A stretch of 64,000 nt of DNA from Heracleum sosnowskyi (Eukaryota; Streptophyta; Magnoliopsida; Apiales; Apiaceae), in assembly GCA_030848705.1 (NCBI GenBank), contig CM061244.1:47285190-47349189 (forward strand). The letters are read 5' to 3'. Under the pieces are notes generated by a model, which saw nothing but the letters and a program-made list of their open reading frames with translations, was not told the DNA's origin and searched no databases. Of the stretch, positions 45,081-57,300 are shown piece after piece (within the stretch, counting starts at the first letter, position 1; the number at the start of each line of letters is the position of its first letter). The position numbers and the translations under genes were made by a program.

Positions 45081-46385
45081 TGTTGGGTATAATTACTAAC
45101 TACACAGCAACAATAGGGTAGTTATATATATAATTGTATTAACAAGAACAGGCAAAATACCAATGAACGAAACAACACAAAGGTCGAAACAACAAAGTAA
45201 TTAGAGACTGTAAATAATAAGATAAGAAAGAACACTTATCTCTCAGAAGCTTTAGCAAATACTGATAGATAAATCAAACAGCTGAGTCGCCAAGCCTTCG
45301 AGAAGTCTTGACTGTTCTTGAAGAGATTATTGCCCCACTTACGCTGTGTTGGGTTGCAGCAATATCACTCCCAGGATAAAACAGCACAGATCAATCCACT
45401 CACAGTAGTCGGAATGATCAACAGCGACCAGCACCTCACTTCGCCCAAGAACTATGTATTCTGTATGTGTTGAGAAAAAACAGAGAAGAGAATAGTTGCT
45501 AGGGTTTTCAGAGTTACGTATCTGTCTCCTTAGTCAAACGTTATGTTTTGTATCTCTATATAAAATACAAAATAAAACGTAAAACAGACCAAATCTTGTA
45601 ACTGAAGATATGACATTTAATACTAAATATTCTGATTTAATTACCATAACAGTAGTCATCAGGATTTAACAGCTCAGTCAGGATTTCCTGGTCTATCAGG
45701 ATTTGATCATCATCAGTACTCCAAGCCATCAGGACTTGCTGTCCGTCAGGAGTGGCATCAGTACTTGATCGACCATCAGGATTTCGTCAGGACTGGACCA
45801 TCATCAGGATTTAACTCCGTCAGGATCCAAATACTGACACAGGCCATCAGGATCAGTAGTCATCAGGATTTCACTCCAAGTACTGACCAGGCTATCAGGA
45901 TTTGATCCAAGAACTGGTCCATCAGGATTTAATATAAATCCTGACCCAGTTCATATAGCTGTTACAAATAAATACTTGATACTGTTAAATTAAATCAATA
46001 AATAATATTAAATAAACAGGTAATAAAATTCCTCGGCGGCGCGCGTGTGTGTGTGTGTGCGCGTGAGGCACATACTAACACCATGCACACCCACATGCCT
46101 TAGTAGTTGTGCACTACTCTTGCACATGTTTCTATATAAACCCACCAACCTCTCATTACCAATTCTATGTGGGATACAAGTTATTTCAATATAACCAACC
46201 CACATAACCCATTTCAAGCAACCTATTTCAACTCAATTTATTTATGGATTACACTAAGAAAATGTCTTAGATCCAAACATGAAAGTTTAAGTCCTCATTA
46301 CAAGGAACAACCTCCAAGTGTTAGTTTCCGGAAATTTCATCAAGAACATATATAAAATATGCCTCAAACTTTCCATTTTCTAACA
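45081..46385 (-). repeat. 3' LTR of copia D (1305 bp)
   Basis: TGTTGGG...CTAACA on the plus strand. Its GT run (about 46045-46062) is one unit longer than in the other LTR. Short ORFs near 46008-46355 recur in both LTRs and are not genes. Confidence 0.95.
45657..45934. repeat. TCAGGATTT motif cluster in copia D LTR
   Basis: Thirteen TCAGGA copies in about 275 bp, most as CATCAGGATTT, with two CATCAGTACT variants and one inverted AAATCCTGA at the edge. Spacing is irregular. The same cluster is at about 59054-59330 in the other LTR. Confidence 0.9.
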
Positions 46386-46398
46386 ATCCCCCACAAAT
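46386..46398 (-). other. Polypurine tract of copia D
   Basis: The coding strand reads GATTTGTGGGGGAT immediately before its 3' LTR. Confidence 0.8.
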
Positions 46399-46865
46399 CC
46401 ATACAGAAATGCTTACATATCGGTCCTTATCATGACTTGTTTTTCAGAGTCGGTACCCTTCCGGGTTTGAACCCTCCTAAGTCCTCTACTTCGATGGCTA
46501 CCGGATCTAGATGGAATGTTTCACCTTGAATCTTTATCCGTTTGGTGTAACCACACTCCATAGACGACGACAAATCAAAGGCTATGGTGCTGATCTACGG
46601 CTTTGAGACATTAATGGTCCTGTCTCGATCCTGTTCATCGAATGCTTCAAGGAATAACCCTTTCCTCTAATTGCGACCACACAATTACATTCGCTTAGCT
46701 GGGCATCTCCAGAGATGTACTGCGATCATCTCGTCAAATGACTTGACCCCATTCAGAGTTCAAAATAACTCTTGCTATACTGGCAGTAACAGTACCTTTT
46801 AGGTTTACAGGGGATAGACTCAGATACGTGCGTATCAAGGTATATAGTAAAGGTACTACCAACTC
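46399..46865 (-). other. 3' untranslated tail of copia D
   Basis: Non-coding sequence between the polypurine tract and the Athila insertion; it continues at 54271-54316 up to the pol stop. No ORF is seen. Confidence 0.6.
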
Positions 46866-46870
46866 ACCCT

Positions 46871-48159
46871 TGATAGAGTATATATTTATATATATTTTAT
46901 ATGATTTTATTTCTCATATTTATTACGTTTTGCATTTAATTGGATTTTTATTTAATAAATTTTAATGTTTTATTGTAGGAAGTAAGGAAATCCTAAACTT
47001 GGAAGGATTGGAGAATAAAGAGCTTAATTTGGAGATTTATTAGAAGGAAAATCGGATTTGTTGGGCTGCCTGCACATAATTCACTGTTTGGGTCATATCT
47101 TGAGTTCTAGAAGTCAGAATTGGACGATTAAACAGCCCACGCGAAGATAATGGAAATATCTTTTATTCTAAAGTGGTCCAAATATCAAATTACATCAGGA
47201 ACGGCTCAGATTTACTGAAGAAAAGTCAGCTACGAATTTTCCTTGTAAAACAGAATCAGTTTAGGAAACGTACTTGTACTTTCCTCAAGGCATTAAAATA
47301 TTTGAGAATATGTATATAAACATCAGATCTGAGAGAGACAGATATACATAGATACATACAGACATAGAGAGACTTGTACTTTTCTTCTTGGAGAAAGATT
47401 AAAGGTTTTTATTCTCTGTTCTTAATATTGTCATGTGTTCTTATTATATTATGTGTTTTGTTAGTTTAATTATGAGTGAGTAGTTATTTAATCTAGGGTT
47501 AAGTTGAACCCTAGTTATGATTGATGTATGATTTTCCATAACCCCCCAATTCAGTTATGTTGTATGCTCTTGCTTATTGAGTTGTGCTTAATTAACAATA
47601 ACATGTCAGACGTGATTATGCGTATTGTTTGAACCTAATATCTATTTATCATCGAAAGTTGGACTTAGATGGTTGTGATTTATCCAATAAGGACATGAAC
47701 TTCTCCATGAAAATAGGTAGAACGGATTGTTAGGAAGTTAGGATGTTGTGTTTAATGTCTCTAAATTGCATGATACCATGAAAATAGGCTTGAGTGTATT
47801 TTAGAGAAGCCATTAATACTCGAGAGAGGTTATTGGTATTTTATAGGGCGCATCTTTCCTCTTGAGTAGCGTATGATTAATTGGGGTGGAAAATCATAAT
47901 TGCATCGATTCATGCTAGTGGGGATACTTAATTCTAGATGTTTTAGTTAATTGATAATACAATACAATTTGTTTTAGTATAATATTTAGATTAATAATCT
48001 CTCAACAATTTATTGTGTTACTTGCTTAGTTGAATTGAATCAAGAATAACTAGTGATTGATACGTTTGTCTCTGTGGGATCGACTCTGACTTACCCTACT
48101 ACATAATTAGAAGGATTTGTTAGATATTATTATTTGATAGGCACGCGACAGCCTTGTCA
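46871..48159 (+). repeat. 5' LTR of Athila element (1289 bp)
   Basis: TGATAGAG...CCTTGTCA, matching 52977-54265 except for three substitutions (two in the AT-rich start, one CTGCCTG/CTACCTG). Confidence 0.95.
47313..47320 (+). promoter_or_regulatory. TATA box in Athila LTR
   Basis: TATATAAA about 440 bp into the LTR, followed by purine-rich ATCAGATCTGAGAGAG. Predicted only. Confidence 0.55.
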
Positions 48160-48165
48160 AATTTT

Positions 48166-48183
48166 TGGCGCCGCTGCCGGGGA
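48166..48183 (+). other. Primer-binding site of Athila (tRNA-Asp type)
   Basis: TGGCGCCGCTGCCGGGGA, 6 bp after the LTR, is the usual Athila primer sequence, generally assigned to tRNA-Asp. Confidence 0.85.
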
Positions 48184-48297
48184 CAAAGCGGTATTAGATT
48201 AGTTAATTTTTGAGTTTGTTTAGCAAAGTCTTTTTGTTGTGTTGCTTCGGCTATTATTCCCTTGTTATTTGATCTTTGTTTCTAGTTTTCTTGTTGC

Positions 48298-51045
48298 ATG
48301 CACACTCGAAGTTCAGGTACAGAAAATTTGATTGTTCTTGATCCTGAAATTGAAGCTATAGCAAGAAGACAAGCAGGACTACGAAGGAAAAATAAAGACA
48401 AGGAAGTTATGGGTGAGACATCAGCTAAAGCTCTCAGGGAGCATGGTATGCCAGACGCTACAGACGTACTCTCCAGTATTGTCAGACCAACAATCATGGC
48501 TACCCACTTTGAACTCAAGCCACAATTCATACAATTCGTCTCCAATGATTCTTTCGCAGGATTGTCCACTGAAAATCCTGTTGATCATCTTGAGAGTTTT
48601 CTAGAAAAGTGTGATACTATAAAGCTGACCAATGTTAGTGATGATGCTATTAAGCTGCGCTTATTTCCATTCTCTCTCCGAGATACAGCAAAAGATTGGT
48701 TGAAGAATGAAAGACCAAACACATTCACTACTTGGGATAGTCTTGCAAAGGTGTTTCTACTTAAATTCTTTAGTCAGAAGAAGACTTCAAAGCTCAGGAA
48801 TGAAATATCTAACTTTCGTCAAGATGATGACGAGTCACTTCATGATGCTTGGAGAAAATTCAAACGACTTCAGAGACAATGCCCTCACCATGGAATTCCT
48901 GACTGGTTGTTGATCCAAACATTCTACAATGGGTTAACACAAGAGTTTCGAAATTTTGTTGATGCTTCTTCTGGTGGATCTATTATGAAAAAGAGTACGG
49001 AGGATGCGAAAACTTTGTTAGACGAGATGGCGTCTAATGATAATTATCCTTACAGTGACAGAAATCATCCAAAGAAGGGTGGTAAGTATGATGTTGATGC
49101 TCTAACCATGTTGAATACTACTATGCAGGCAATGGTTAAGAAGATTGAGCAATTGGATTCTAGAACTTCATCTACGGTTGCCTCATGTGAAATATGCGGT
49201 GTAATTGGACACACTCAACATGCTTGTCAATACAATCCCTCTAGAACAGCAATGGAACAAGCAAATGCCCTCTACAACCAAAATCAAAGGCCACAATATA
49301 ATCCTTACTCCAATACATACAATCCAGGTTGGAGAGATCATCCTAATTTCTCCTACAGAAATAGTCAGGCTCAAGCTCAACCTCCACAAAATAACTTTTC
49401 TCAACCGCCAGGTTTTCAACCAGCTCAACCACAAAAATCTAACTTGGAAAATCTTTTGGAAGAATTTATCTCTACACAGGCAAATAAGAATGATTACTTT
49501 GACTCAAGTATCAATGAGATAAAGGCTCATAACAAGTTGATGGAGAATTCAATCACTCAAATTGCTCAACAGTTGAATCAACTTAGCAAGTCTTCAAGCC
49601 AACTTCCTGGCCAAACTGAACAACCACATAAAGCCCACGTGAATGCTATAACGTTAAGAAGTGATCATGAATTGCAAGGGCCAGAGATGAAGATGAGTAG
49701 TGATAATTTGATTGTTGAAGAAGATAGGGAGAAAACTCAATCTGAAAATGTTGTTGTGCAAGAAGCAGTTGAAGAAGAGAAGAAGGAACCCACAGTTGCT
49801 CCAGTCAGACCTTATGTACCACATGTTCCGTTTCCGCAAAGATTAGTGCAAGCTAGGCTTGGAGAGAAGTTTATGAAGTTTATGGATATCTTGAAAAGGT
49901 TAGAGCTTAATATCCCTTTCTTAGATGCTATCAAAGAGATGCCTTCTTATGGGAAGTTCCTTAGGGAATTATTGTCAAATAAACGAAAGATTGAAGAAAG
50001 TTCTACTATCTCATTAACAGCAGAGTGCGGTGCTCTCTTGCAGAATAGTCTTCCTAAAAAGCTAACTGATCCAGGTAGCTATTCTATTCCTGTGAAACTT
50101 GGAAATTTTGAAATCAAAAGAGCTCTATGTGATCTTGGGGCAAGTGTAAGTCTAATGCCCTTATCAATCTGCAATAAGCTTCAGATGGGTGAACTGAAAC
50201 CCACACGTATATCTCTACAATTGGCAGATAGAAGTGTAAAAGTTCCACTTGGAATACTTGAAGATGTTCCTGTCAAGGTAGGAAAGTTTTTTATTCCATG
50301 TGATGTTGTTGTCATGGAGATGGAGGAAGATGCACAAAATTCCATTATTCTCGGAAGACCTTTCTTAGCTACAGCTGGTGCAAAAGTTGATATGATGTAT
50401 GGAAAAATTTCTTTTGAAGTTGGAGTTGAGAAATTGGAATTTAAATTTTCCAACTTTTCGCTTAGCCCTTCTCTGAAGAAGAGTGATCTTGGAAATAATA
50501 ATGAACCTGTTCTTATGGTTAAGACCTTGGGTGAAGATCAAGATATGAAGGCTGATATTTTTCTCTCTAAACCTCCTGCAATTATGGTGAGAGATTTACA
50601 TGTCACTAATGTTGATTTGAAGCCTTCAACAATGAAATCGATTGGTGAAATTCAGTTTGGTGGATTATCTGTTGAAGATCCTGATGCTCATATTGAAAAC
50701 TTTTTGAAGATTTGTGATACTATCAAGTGTGATGGAGTTTCTGATGAGGTCATTCGACTTCGATTATTCCCTTTCTCTCTAAGGGATGGAGCTAAAAATT
50801 GGTTATTTTCGTTACCCTCAAATTCCATTACCACTTGGGAAGACTTACTTATTAAATTTCTTTTTAAGTTTGTCTCACGAGATGAAACGTCAAGGATAGT
50901 TGTTGCACTCTTAAAGTTTGCTCGAGATAGAAGAGAAGTATTGTTGGATAAATCCGTGGATGAAAGTTATAAGTTTTTGGGAGAGGTCATGAGAAAATAT
51001 GTTGAGAAAGTGGATGCTCCATTTTCACTCCATTCCCCAGGTTGA
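48298..51045 (+). CDS. Athila gag-protease with a second C-terminal capsid segment (915 aa)
   Basis: Intact ORF from ATG 48298. The Retrotrans_gag capsid spans about residues 80-230 (FAGLSTENPVDHLESFLEKC, LRLFPFSLRDTAKDWL). A CCHC knuckle, CEICGVIGHTQHAC, is near 297-310. A Gln/Asn-rich linker follows, then the RVP_2-type protease with DLGASVSLMP near 611 and IILGRPFLATA. At about residue 780 a second capsid-like segment starts (FGGLSVEDPDAHIENFLKIC, LRLFPFSLRDGAKNWL), which aligns to the first but is clearly diverged. Normal Athila elements have RT at this place. It may affect particle assembly with a helper element; that is inference. Confidence 0.9.
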   Translation: MHTRSSGTENLIVLDPEIEAIARRQAGLRRKNKDKEVMGETSAKALREHGMPDATDVLSSIVRPTIMATHFELKPQFIQFVSNDSFAGLSTENPVDHLESFLEKCDTIKLTNVSDDAIKLRLFPFSLRDTAKDWLKNERPNTFTTWDSLAKVFLLKFFSQKKTSKLRNEISNFRQDDDESLHDAWRKFKRLQRQCPHHGIPDWLLIQTFYNGLTQEFRNFVDASSGGSIMKKSTEDAKTLLDEMASNDNYPYSDRNHPKKGGKYDVDALTMLNTTMQAMVKKIEQLDSRTSSTVASCEICGVIGHTQHACQYNPSRTAMEQANALYNQNQRPQYNPYSNTYNPGWRDHPNFSYRNSQAQAQPPQNNFSQPPGFQPAQPQKSNLENLLEEFISTQANKNDYFDSSINEIKAHNKLMENSITQIAQQLNQLSKSSSQLPGQTEQPHKAHVNAITLRSDHELQGPEMKMSSDNLIVEEDREKTQSENVVVQEAVEEEKKEPTVAPVRPYVPHVPFPQRLVQARLGEKFMKFMDILKRLELNIPFLDAIKEMPSYGKFLRELLSNKRKIEESSTISLTAECGALLQNSLPKKLTDPGSYSIPVKLGNFEIKRALCDLGASVSLMPLSICNKLQMGELKPTRISLQLADRSVKVPLGILEDVPVKVGKFFIPCDVVVMEMEEDAQNSIILGRPFLATAGAKVDMMYGKISFEVGVEKLEFKFSNFSLSPSLKKSDLGNNNEPVLMVKTLGEDQDMKADIFLSKPPAIMVRDLHVTNVDLKPSTMKSIGEIQFGGLSVEDPDAHIENFLKICDTIKCDGVSDEVIRLRLFPFSLRDGAKNWLFSLPSNSITTWEDLLIKFLFKFVSRDETSRIVVALLKFARDRREVLLDKSVDESYKFLGEVMRKYVEKVDAPFSLHSPG

Positions 51046-52960
51046 TTGATAAGAAGGTCGAGCTAATGACTTTAAAAAAGCGCTTCTTGGGAGGCAACCC
51101 AAGATTTTGGAGGAGGAACACTCTCCCACATTTTCCAACCGAGACTTCATGCACTAGGGGAGTATTTCTAACCTTTCTTTGTATAATTTTTCACTCTTAT
51201 TCTTTTTGTATTTCTTTTAGGATCTTGTTAGTTTTGCATATTTATATATATTATTCATTGGGGACAATGAACCGCTTAAGTGTGGGGACGTGTTCTTAAT
51301 AATAATATATTTAAAAAAAAACAAAAAAAAATTATATAGTATAAAATTCAAAAAAAAAATTAAAAATTTAAAACTTTTTGTATATAATTGCCTAGTCTCA
51401 AAAGCATGTTAGCATGGATAAGTACACATTGTGTAGATTAATTTCGCATGATTAATTATGAGTGTCATATTCATGAAAAATCATTTGATGCTTGGTAATT
51501 CCTTGTGTGTACTTGCGAAAATTTAAAAACTTGAGATGCTTCTTGGTCAATTTTAGTGAGTTAAGCATGCTTTCACCTTGTGAGGATTTGAGCCTAATTT
51601 ATGATTGATAGATTTTTTATCAATCCATTTTTTTTGTTGTGTGTTGTTCATCATGATTCATGTTGCTCTAGAACTTGTTTTAAACCGTTTTGAGACTACA
51701 TGATATGTGTATGCATGAGTATGATAAAGGCACTAGGATTAACCTCATTTACCCATACAGTACCCATATGAAAAATAATCCTTAGTGAACCCCTTGAGCT
51801 TATATCCGTTTCTTTCGTATATCACCAATCTAAAAATTTTTGAGCCTACTTATTTATTCTTGTCGTGATTTACTGGTAGAGCATATTGATTCATTGATGG
51901 GTTGGTGAATATCTAGTGTGGGTATTTCTTTTGGTTAAAGTGTTACATTTTGGTGGGATACAATATGGTATGAAAGTTGCAAACAAGTATCAAGTACTCC
52001 TTTGAGATCAATGGGTGGCAAGTGCAATGTCATATTAAAGGGACGATCCATGTGTGTTGGTATTAAGTACATTCTTGGAGACTTTTCACTGCCCTTGGTT
52101 ACTGGAGAATGACTTGACTTTAAAAAAAGAAAAAAAAAAGAGAAGTTATGAGCAAGAGGAAGATAAAGTAGAGTTGTGTTCATTTGATTGATACAATGTG
52201 AAAGTGGGAAAGTACATGGGCTATATGTGCTTTGAAGTTTAATGCTTGTGAAAGCTTGATCAACTTTTACATGATCTAAGTTTCATGTTGGGTGCTTTAA
52301 TTAAAAGTGAACATTATGCTCTATTAGTTATCAAGTTTAGCCACTTGTTAGCCTGTTTCTTTGATATCCTACCCCGTACCTAAGCCTCGTTACAACCTTT
52401 AACGAAGACCTTTTGATTCATGTATGCATATGTACGAGGTGGTGGAGATTTGGTGGACAACCAAGCATATGGTAGCACATGAGTACATTGATTGAACTTG
52501 AGCGATACACTTATACCCATACACTTGTGTGAATTGAGAGCAATGTGAGATATTTATCCATAGCATGCTTACTTGTTGAATGCGATTTTGATGTCTATCT
52601 CATGATATTTTTGTCTATCTAGACATTGTGTGCATACTTGGATTATTTTGTGTTAATGATGCTTAAAGTGAGAGTACTTGTACTTTCAGACACTTTCAGG
52701 TTGTTATGTGATTGAGATTTACAATGTGTGGAGTACTATGATATGTTGCATGTTTGAGAGACTTGGTGGTTGAAAATATTTGATTTTGTGGGTATATCTT
52801 CTATAAACCATCACGAGACAAAACTCGTCCTACTAGGGCTGCCTAGGGGTTTAACGGCTTGTTGCATATGCTCAATGCAATCGTGTCATCTACGAAAGTG
52901 GTGATCCTATTAGTTAGTATTATTTTTATTTCTTTATTTGCCCGAGGACGTGCAAAATGC
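51046..52960 (+). other. Non-coding internal region of the Athila element
   Basis: It starts with the Athila phrase AAGCGCTTCTTGGGAGGCAA, has A-rich runs near 51310-51365, and shows no RT, integrase or envelope ORF. GTGTGGGGA occurs near 51280 and again at the polypurine tract. Confidence 0.75.
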
Positions 52961-52964
52961 TAAG

Positions 52965-52974
52965 TGTGGGGATG
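52965..52974 (+). other. Polypurine tract of Athila element
   Basis: GTGTGGGGAT directly before the 3' LTR at 52977. Confidence 0.75.
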
Positions 52975-52976
52975 TT

Positions 52977-54265
52977 TGATAGAGTATATATATATATATA
53001 ATTTATATGATTTTATTTCTCATATTTATTACGTTTTGCATTTAATTGGATTTTTATTTAATAAATTTTAATGTTTTATTGTAGGAAGTAAGGAAATCCT
53101 AAACTTGGAAGGATTGGAGAATAAAGAGCTTAATTTGGAGATTTATTAGAAGGAAAATCGGATTTGTTGGGCTACCTGCACATAATTCACTGTTTGGGTC
53201 ATATCTTGAGTTCTAGAAGTCAGAATTGGACGATTAAACAGCCCACGCGAAGATAATGGAAATATCTTTTATTCTAAAGTGGTCCAAATATCAAATTACA
53301 TCAGGAACGGCTCAGATTTACTGAAGAAAAGTCAGCTACGAATTTTCCTTGTAAAACAGAATCAGTTTAGGAAACGTACTTGTACTTTCCTCAAGGCATT
53401 AAAATATTTGAGAATATGTATATAAACATCAGATCTGAGAGAGACAGATATACATAGATACATACAGACATAGAGAGACTTGTACTTTTCTTCTTGGAGA
53501 AAGATTAAAGGTTTTTATTCTCTGTTCTTAATATTGTCATGTGTTCTTATTATATTATGTGTTTTGTTAGTTTAATTATGAGTGAGTAGTTATTTAATCT
53601 AGGGTTAAGTTGAACCCTAGTTATGATTGATGTATGATTTTCCATAACCCCCCAATTCAGTTATGTTGTATGCTCTTGCTTATTGAGTTGTGCTTAATTA
53701 ACAATAACATGTCAGACGTGATTATGCGTATTGTTTGAACCTAATATCTATTTATCATCGAAAGTTGGACTTAGATGGTTGTGATTTATCCAATAAGGAC
53801 ATGAACTTCTCCATGAAAATAGGTAGAACGGATTGTTAGGAAGTTAGGATGTTGTGTTTAATGTCTCTAAATTGCATGATACCATGAAAATAGGCTTGAG
53901 TGTATTTTAGAGAAGCCATTAATACTCGAGAGAGGTTATTGGTATTTTATAGGGCGCATCTTTCCTCTTGAGTAGCGTATGATTAATTGGGGTGGAAAAT
54001 CATAATTGCATCGATTCATGCTAGTGGGGATACTTAATTCTAGATGTTTTAGTTAATTGATAATACAATACAATTTGTTTTAGTATAATATTTAGATTAA
54101 TAATCTCTCAACAATTTATTGTGTTACTTGCTTAGTTGAATTGAATCAAGAATAACTAGTGATTGATACGTTTGTCTCTGTGGGATCGACTCTGACTTAC
54201 CCTACTACATAATTAGAAGGATTTGTTAGATATTATTATTTGATAGGCACGCGACAGCCTTGTCA
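52977..54265 (+). repeat. 3' LTR of Athila element (1289 bp)
   Basis: Same length as the 5' LTR, three substitutions, ends at the ACCCT duplication. Confidence 0.95.
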
Positions 54266-54316
54266 ACCCTCACAGCTTGTTATTACCACATTGAATACAC
54301 TTCAAGGGATCTCCTC

Positions 54317-57300
54317 TCAGGTGTATTGGGTTCCCGCTGCTGATGAATCATGATGGGCTATCAGTCCCATCCCCAACCTAGACTTTAGGACTACTGCATG
54401 CTCAAGTCCTTTAGTCAAAGGATCAGCTATATTATCCTGAGTTCCAATGAACTCTACAGCAATAATCCTTTCAGACACTAGACCCCTTATAGACTTAAGT
54501 CTAACTTGGATGTGTCTCTTTGTTTTAGCATTATACTTTTCACTACTGATCTTGTCGATAGTTGTACGGCTATCACAATGAACAGCAATGGCTGGAAGCG
54601 GTCTGCTTACTACAGGTAACACTGACATAAGTCCATGCAACCATTCAGCCTCCGTCCCCGTGGCATCTAGTGCACACAACTCAGCCTCAAACGTAGACCG
54701 AGTTATCAAAGTCTGTCTAGTAGACTTCCAGGATATTGCTCCACCTGCTAGGGTAAACAAATATCCAGTCACTCCATTGGTACCAGATTTCTTAGCTATC
54801 CAACTTGCATCACTATATCCCTCGAGTACTCCAGGGAATCTTCGATAATGCAAACCAAGGGAAATCGTTCCCTTAAGATATCTAAGAACTCTATCTAGTG
54901 CCTCCCAATGAGTCTTGTTCGGACAGCTTTTATATCTAGCTAACTTAGACACAGAATAAGAAATATCTGGTCTAGATACATTTGCAAGATATTGCAAACT
55001 CCCAATAATCTGAGAATACCTTAACTGAGACACAGGTATACCTGAACTATTCTTGACTAGGGCAACTTTAGGATCGTACGGTGTACTAGCGATTCTACAA
55101 TTTGAATAACCATACTTCTCAAGTATAGATTTCTCTATATAATGAGATTGTGACAATGTTATTCCATCAGTTGACTGTGTCAACTTGACCCCAAGAATCA
55201 CACTAGCCTCACCCATATCCTTCATTTCAAAGTGCCTTCTCAAGAAACTTTTTGTCTCGTTAATAATCTCAATATTGGTTCCAAACAATAATATATCATC
55301 CACATATAGGCACACGATAATACATTCATTTCCTTTAACCATATAGTAGACACACTTGTCACTTTCATTAACTACAAATTCTGATTCTAAAACAGTATCA
55401 TCAAACTTTTTATGCCAGTCTCTAGGAGCTTGTTTTAAGCCATATATAGACTTGATTAACTTACATACTTTTCTCTCGTTACCTGATGCAACAATTCCCT
55501 CAGGCTGATCCATATAAATCTCTTCTTCAAGATCACCATGAAGAAAAGCTGTCTTTACATCCATTTGATGGATGATAAGACCATGTACAGAAGCCAATGC
55601 TATAAGCATTCGGATTGTTGTCATCCTTGCAACAGGAGAGTATGTGTCAAAGTAATCAATGACTTCCTTTTGCCTAAAACCCTTAGCTACCAGCCGAGCT
55701 TTATACTTATCTATTGAGCCATCAGGATTCATCTTCCTTTTGAAGATCCATTTACATCCTATAGTAGTACACCCAGGAGGAAGGTCAACCAACTCCCATG
55801 TTCCGTTAGAAACAATAGAGTCAATCTCACTTTTTACAGCACCTTTCCAGTGCCTTGACTCCGAAGAATCCATGGCCTGTCTGAAAGTTAAAGGTTCATC
55901 CTCGACATTGTAAGTGACAAAATCACTTCCAAAGTCCTTGACTACCTTTGCACGCTTACTCCTTCTAGGTTCATCTACTTCGTCAGGAGTAGAACTACTA
56001 TCAGGATCTGCCCCCACATTTGTCATCTTTTCCACATGTTCAGGGATAGAACTTGATGTGTGAGTAGGATCATCATTAGAAATACCTTGAGGTATACCAG
56101 TCTTCATAGGGAACACATCCTCAAAGAATGTTGCATCACGAAACTCAACTATAGTGTTAGCCACTATACCGTCTATGTCAGATTTTAATACTAAAAATCT
56201 CATAGCCGTAGTGGTTTCAATATAGCCCAGAAAGATGCAATCAACAGTTTTCGGACCTAGTTTCTTTCTCTTGTGTTCAGGGACAAGCACCTTTGCAAGG
56301 CACCCCCACACACGAAGATACTTTAAACTTGTCTTTCTACTTTTCCATAATTCATAAGGTGTCTCGTCCATATGTTTCAGAGGAACTCTATTCAGAATAT
56401 GGCAAGCCGTATTCAAAGCTTCTCCCCACATGTACTTAGGCAACCCAGAATTAATAAGCATGCTGTTAATCATATCTTTAAAGGTTCTGTTCTTTCGTTC
56501 AGCTACCCCATTAGACTCAGGTGTGTATGGTGGAGTCACCTCATGAACTATACCATTGCTTGCGCAAAATTCATTAAACGAGGTACTAGTATACTCACCA
56601 CCTCTATCAGATCTCAAACGTTTAAGTACTTTACCAGTTTGTGTTTCAGCTTCAGTTTTGAACATAATGAATTTTTCTAGTGCTTCATCCTTATGTCTAA
56701 GTAAATAAACATAACAATATCTACTACAATCATCTATAAAGGTAATAAAATATCGTTTATTATCCTTAGTCAACATGCCACCAAATTCACATATGTCAGT
56801 GTGTACTAAATCCAATACTCCTGAATCCCTAACAACATTATGAAAGGGTTTCCTAGTTTGTTTAGCAGTCACACATACTTGACATTTAGATTTCTTTTCA
56901 ATAGCATATTTTGGAATCAACTCTAAGTTCATCATATTCTTTAGAGCACCAAAATTTAAATGACCGAGTCTAGCATGCCATAAATCGGATGATTCAACAC
57001 AATTAACAGAAGGTGCAACACTGTCATTAATAAAACTGCCCAAAACAGGTTCAACATTTATTAAAAATAAACCATCAGACAAATAACCTTTGCCAAAGAA
57101 TGTACCAGTATGTGTAATAACTACTTTATTACATTTCAAAGAAAGTTCAAAACCATTTTTAACTAAACAACTTCCACTTATAATATTTCTACGAATATCA
57201 GGAACATGGTGCACTCTAGTGAGGGATAGAACACGCCCAGAAGTAAACTTCAGGTCCACGTTTCCTATTCCAAGAACTTGAGCAGCACTAGCATTCCCCA

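Larger units (their letters stand above)
46871..54265 (+). mobile_element. Athila-type Ty3/gypsy element, non-autonomous, nested in copia D
   Basis: A 7,395-bp element with 1,289-bp LTRs differing at three positions and the perfect duplication ACCCT (46866-46870 and 54266-54270). The primer site TGGCGCCGCTGCCGGGGA and the phrase GCGCTTCTTGGGAGGCAACC (near 51081) are Athila hallmarks. It encodes only gag-protease plus a second capsid segment; RT, RNase H and integrase are absent. Confidence 0.95.

Noticed and set aside
46008..46355. Short ORFs repeated at 59382-59750
   Set aside because: They are within the two LTR copies of copia D, so their repetition reflects the LTR rather than a gene family.
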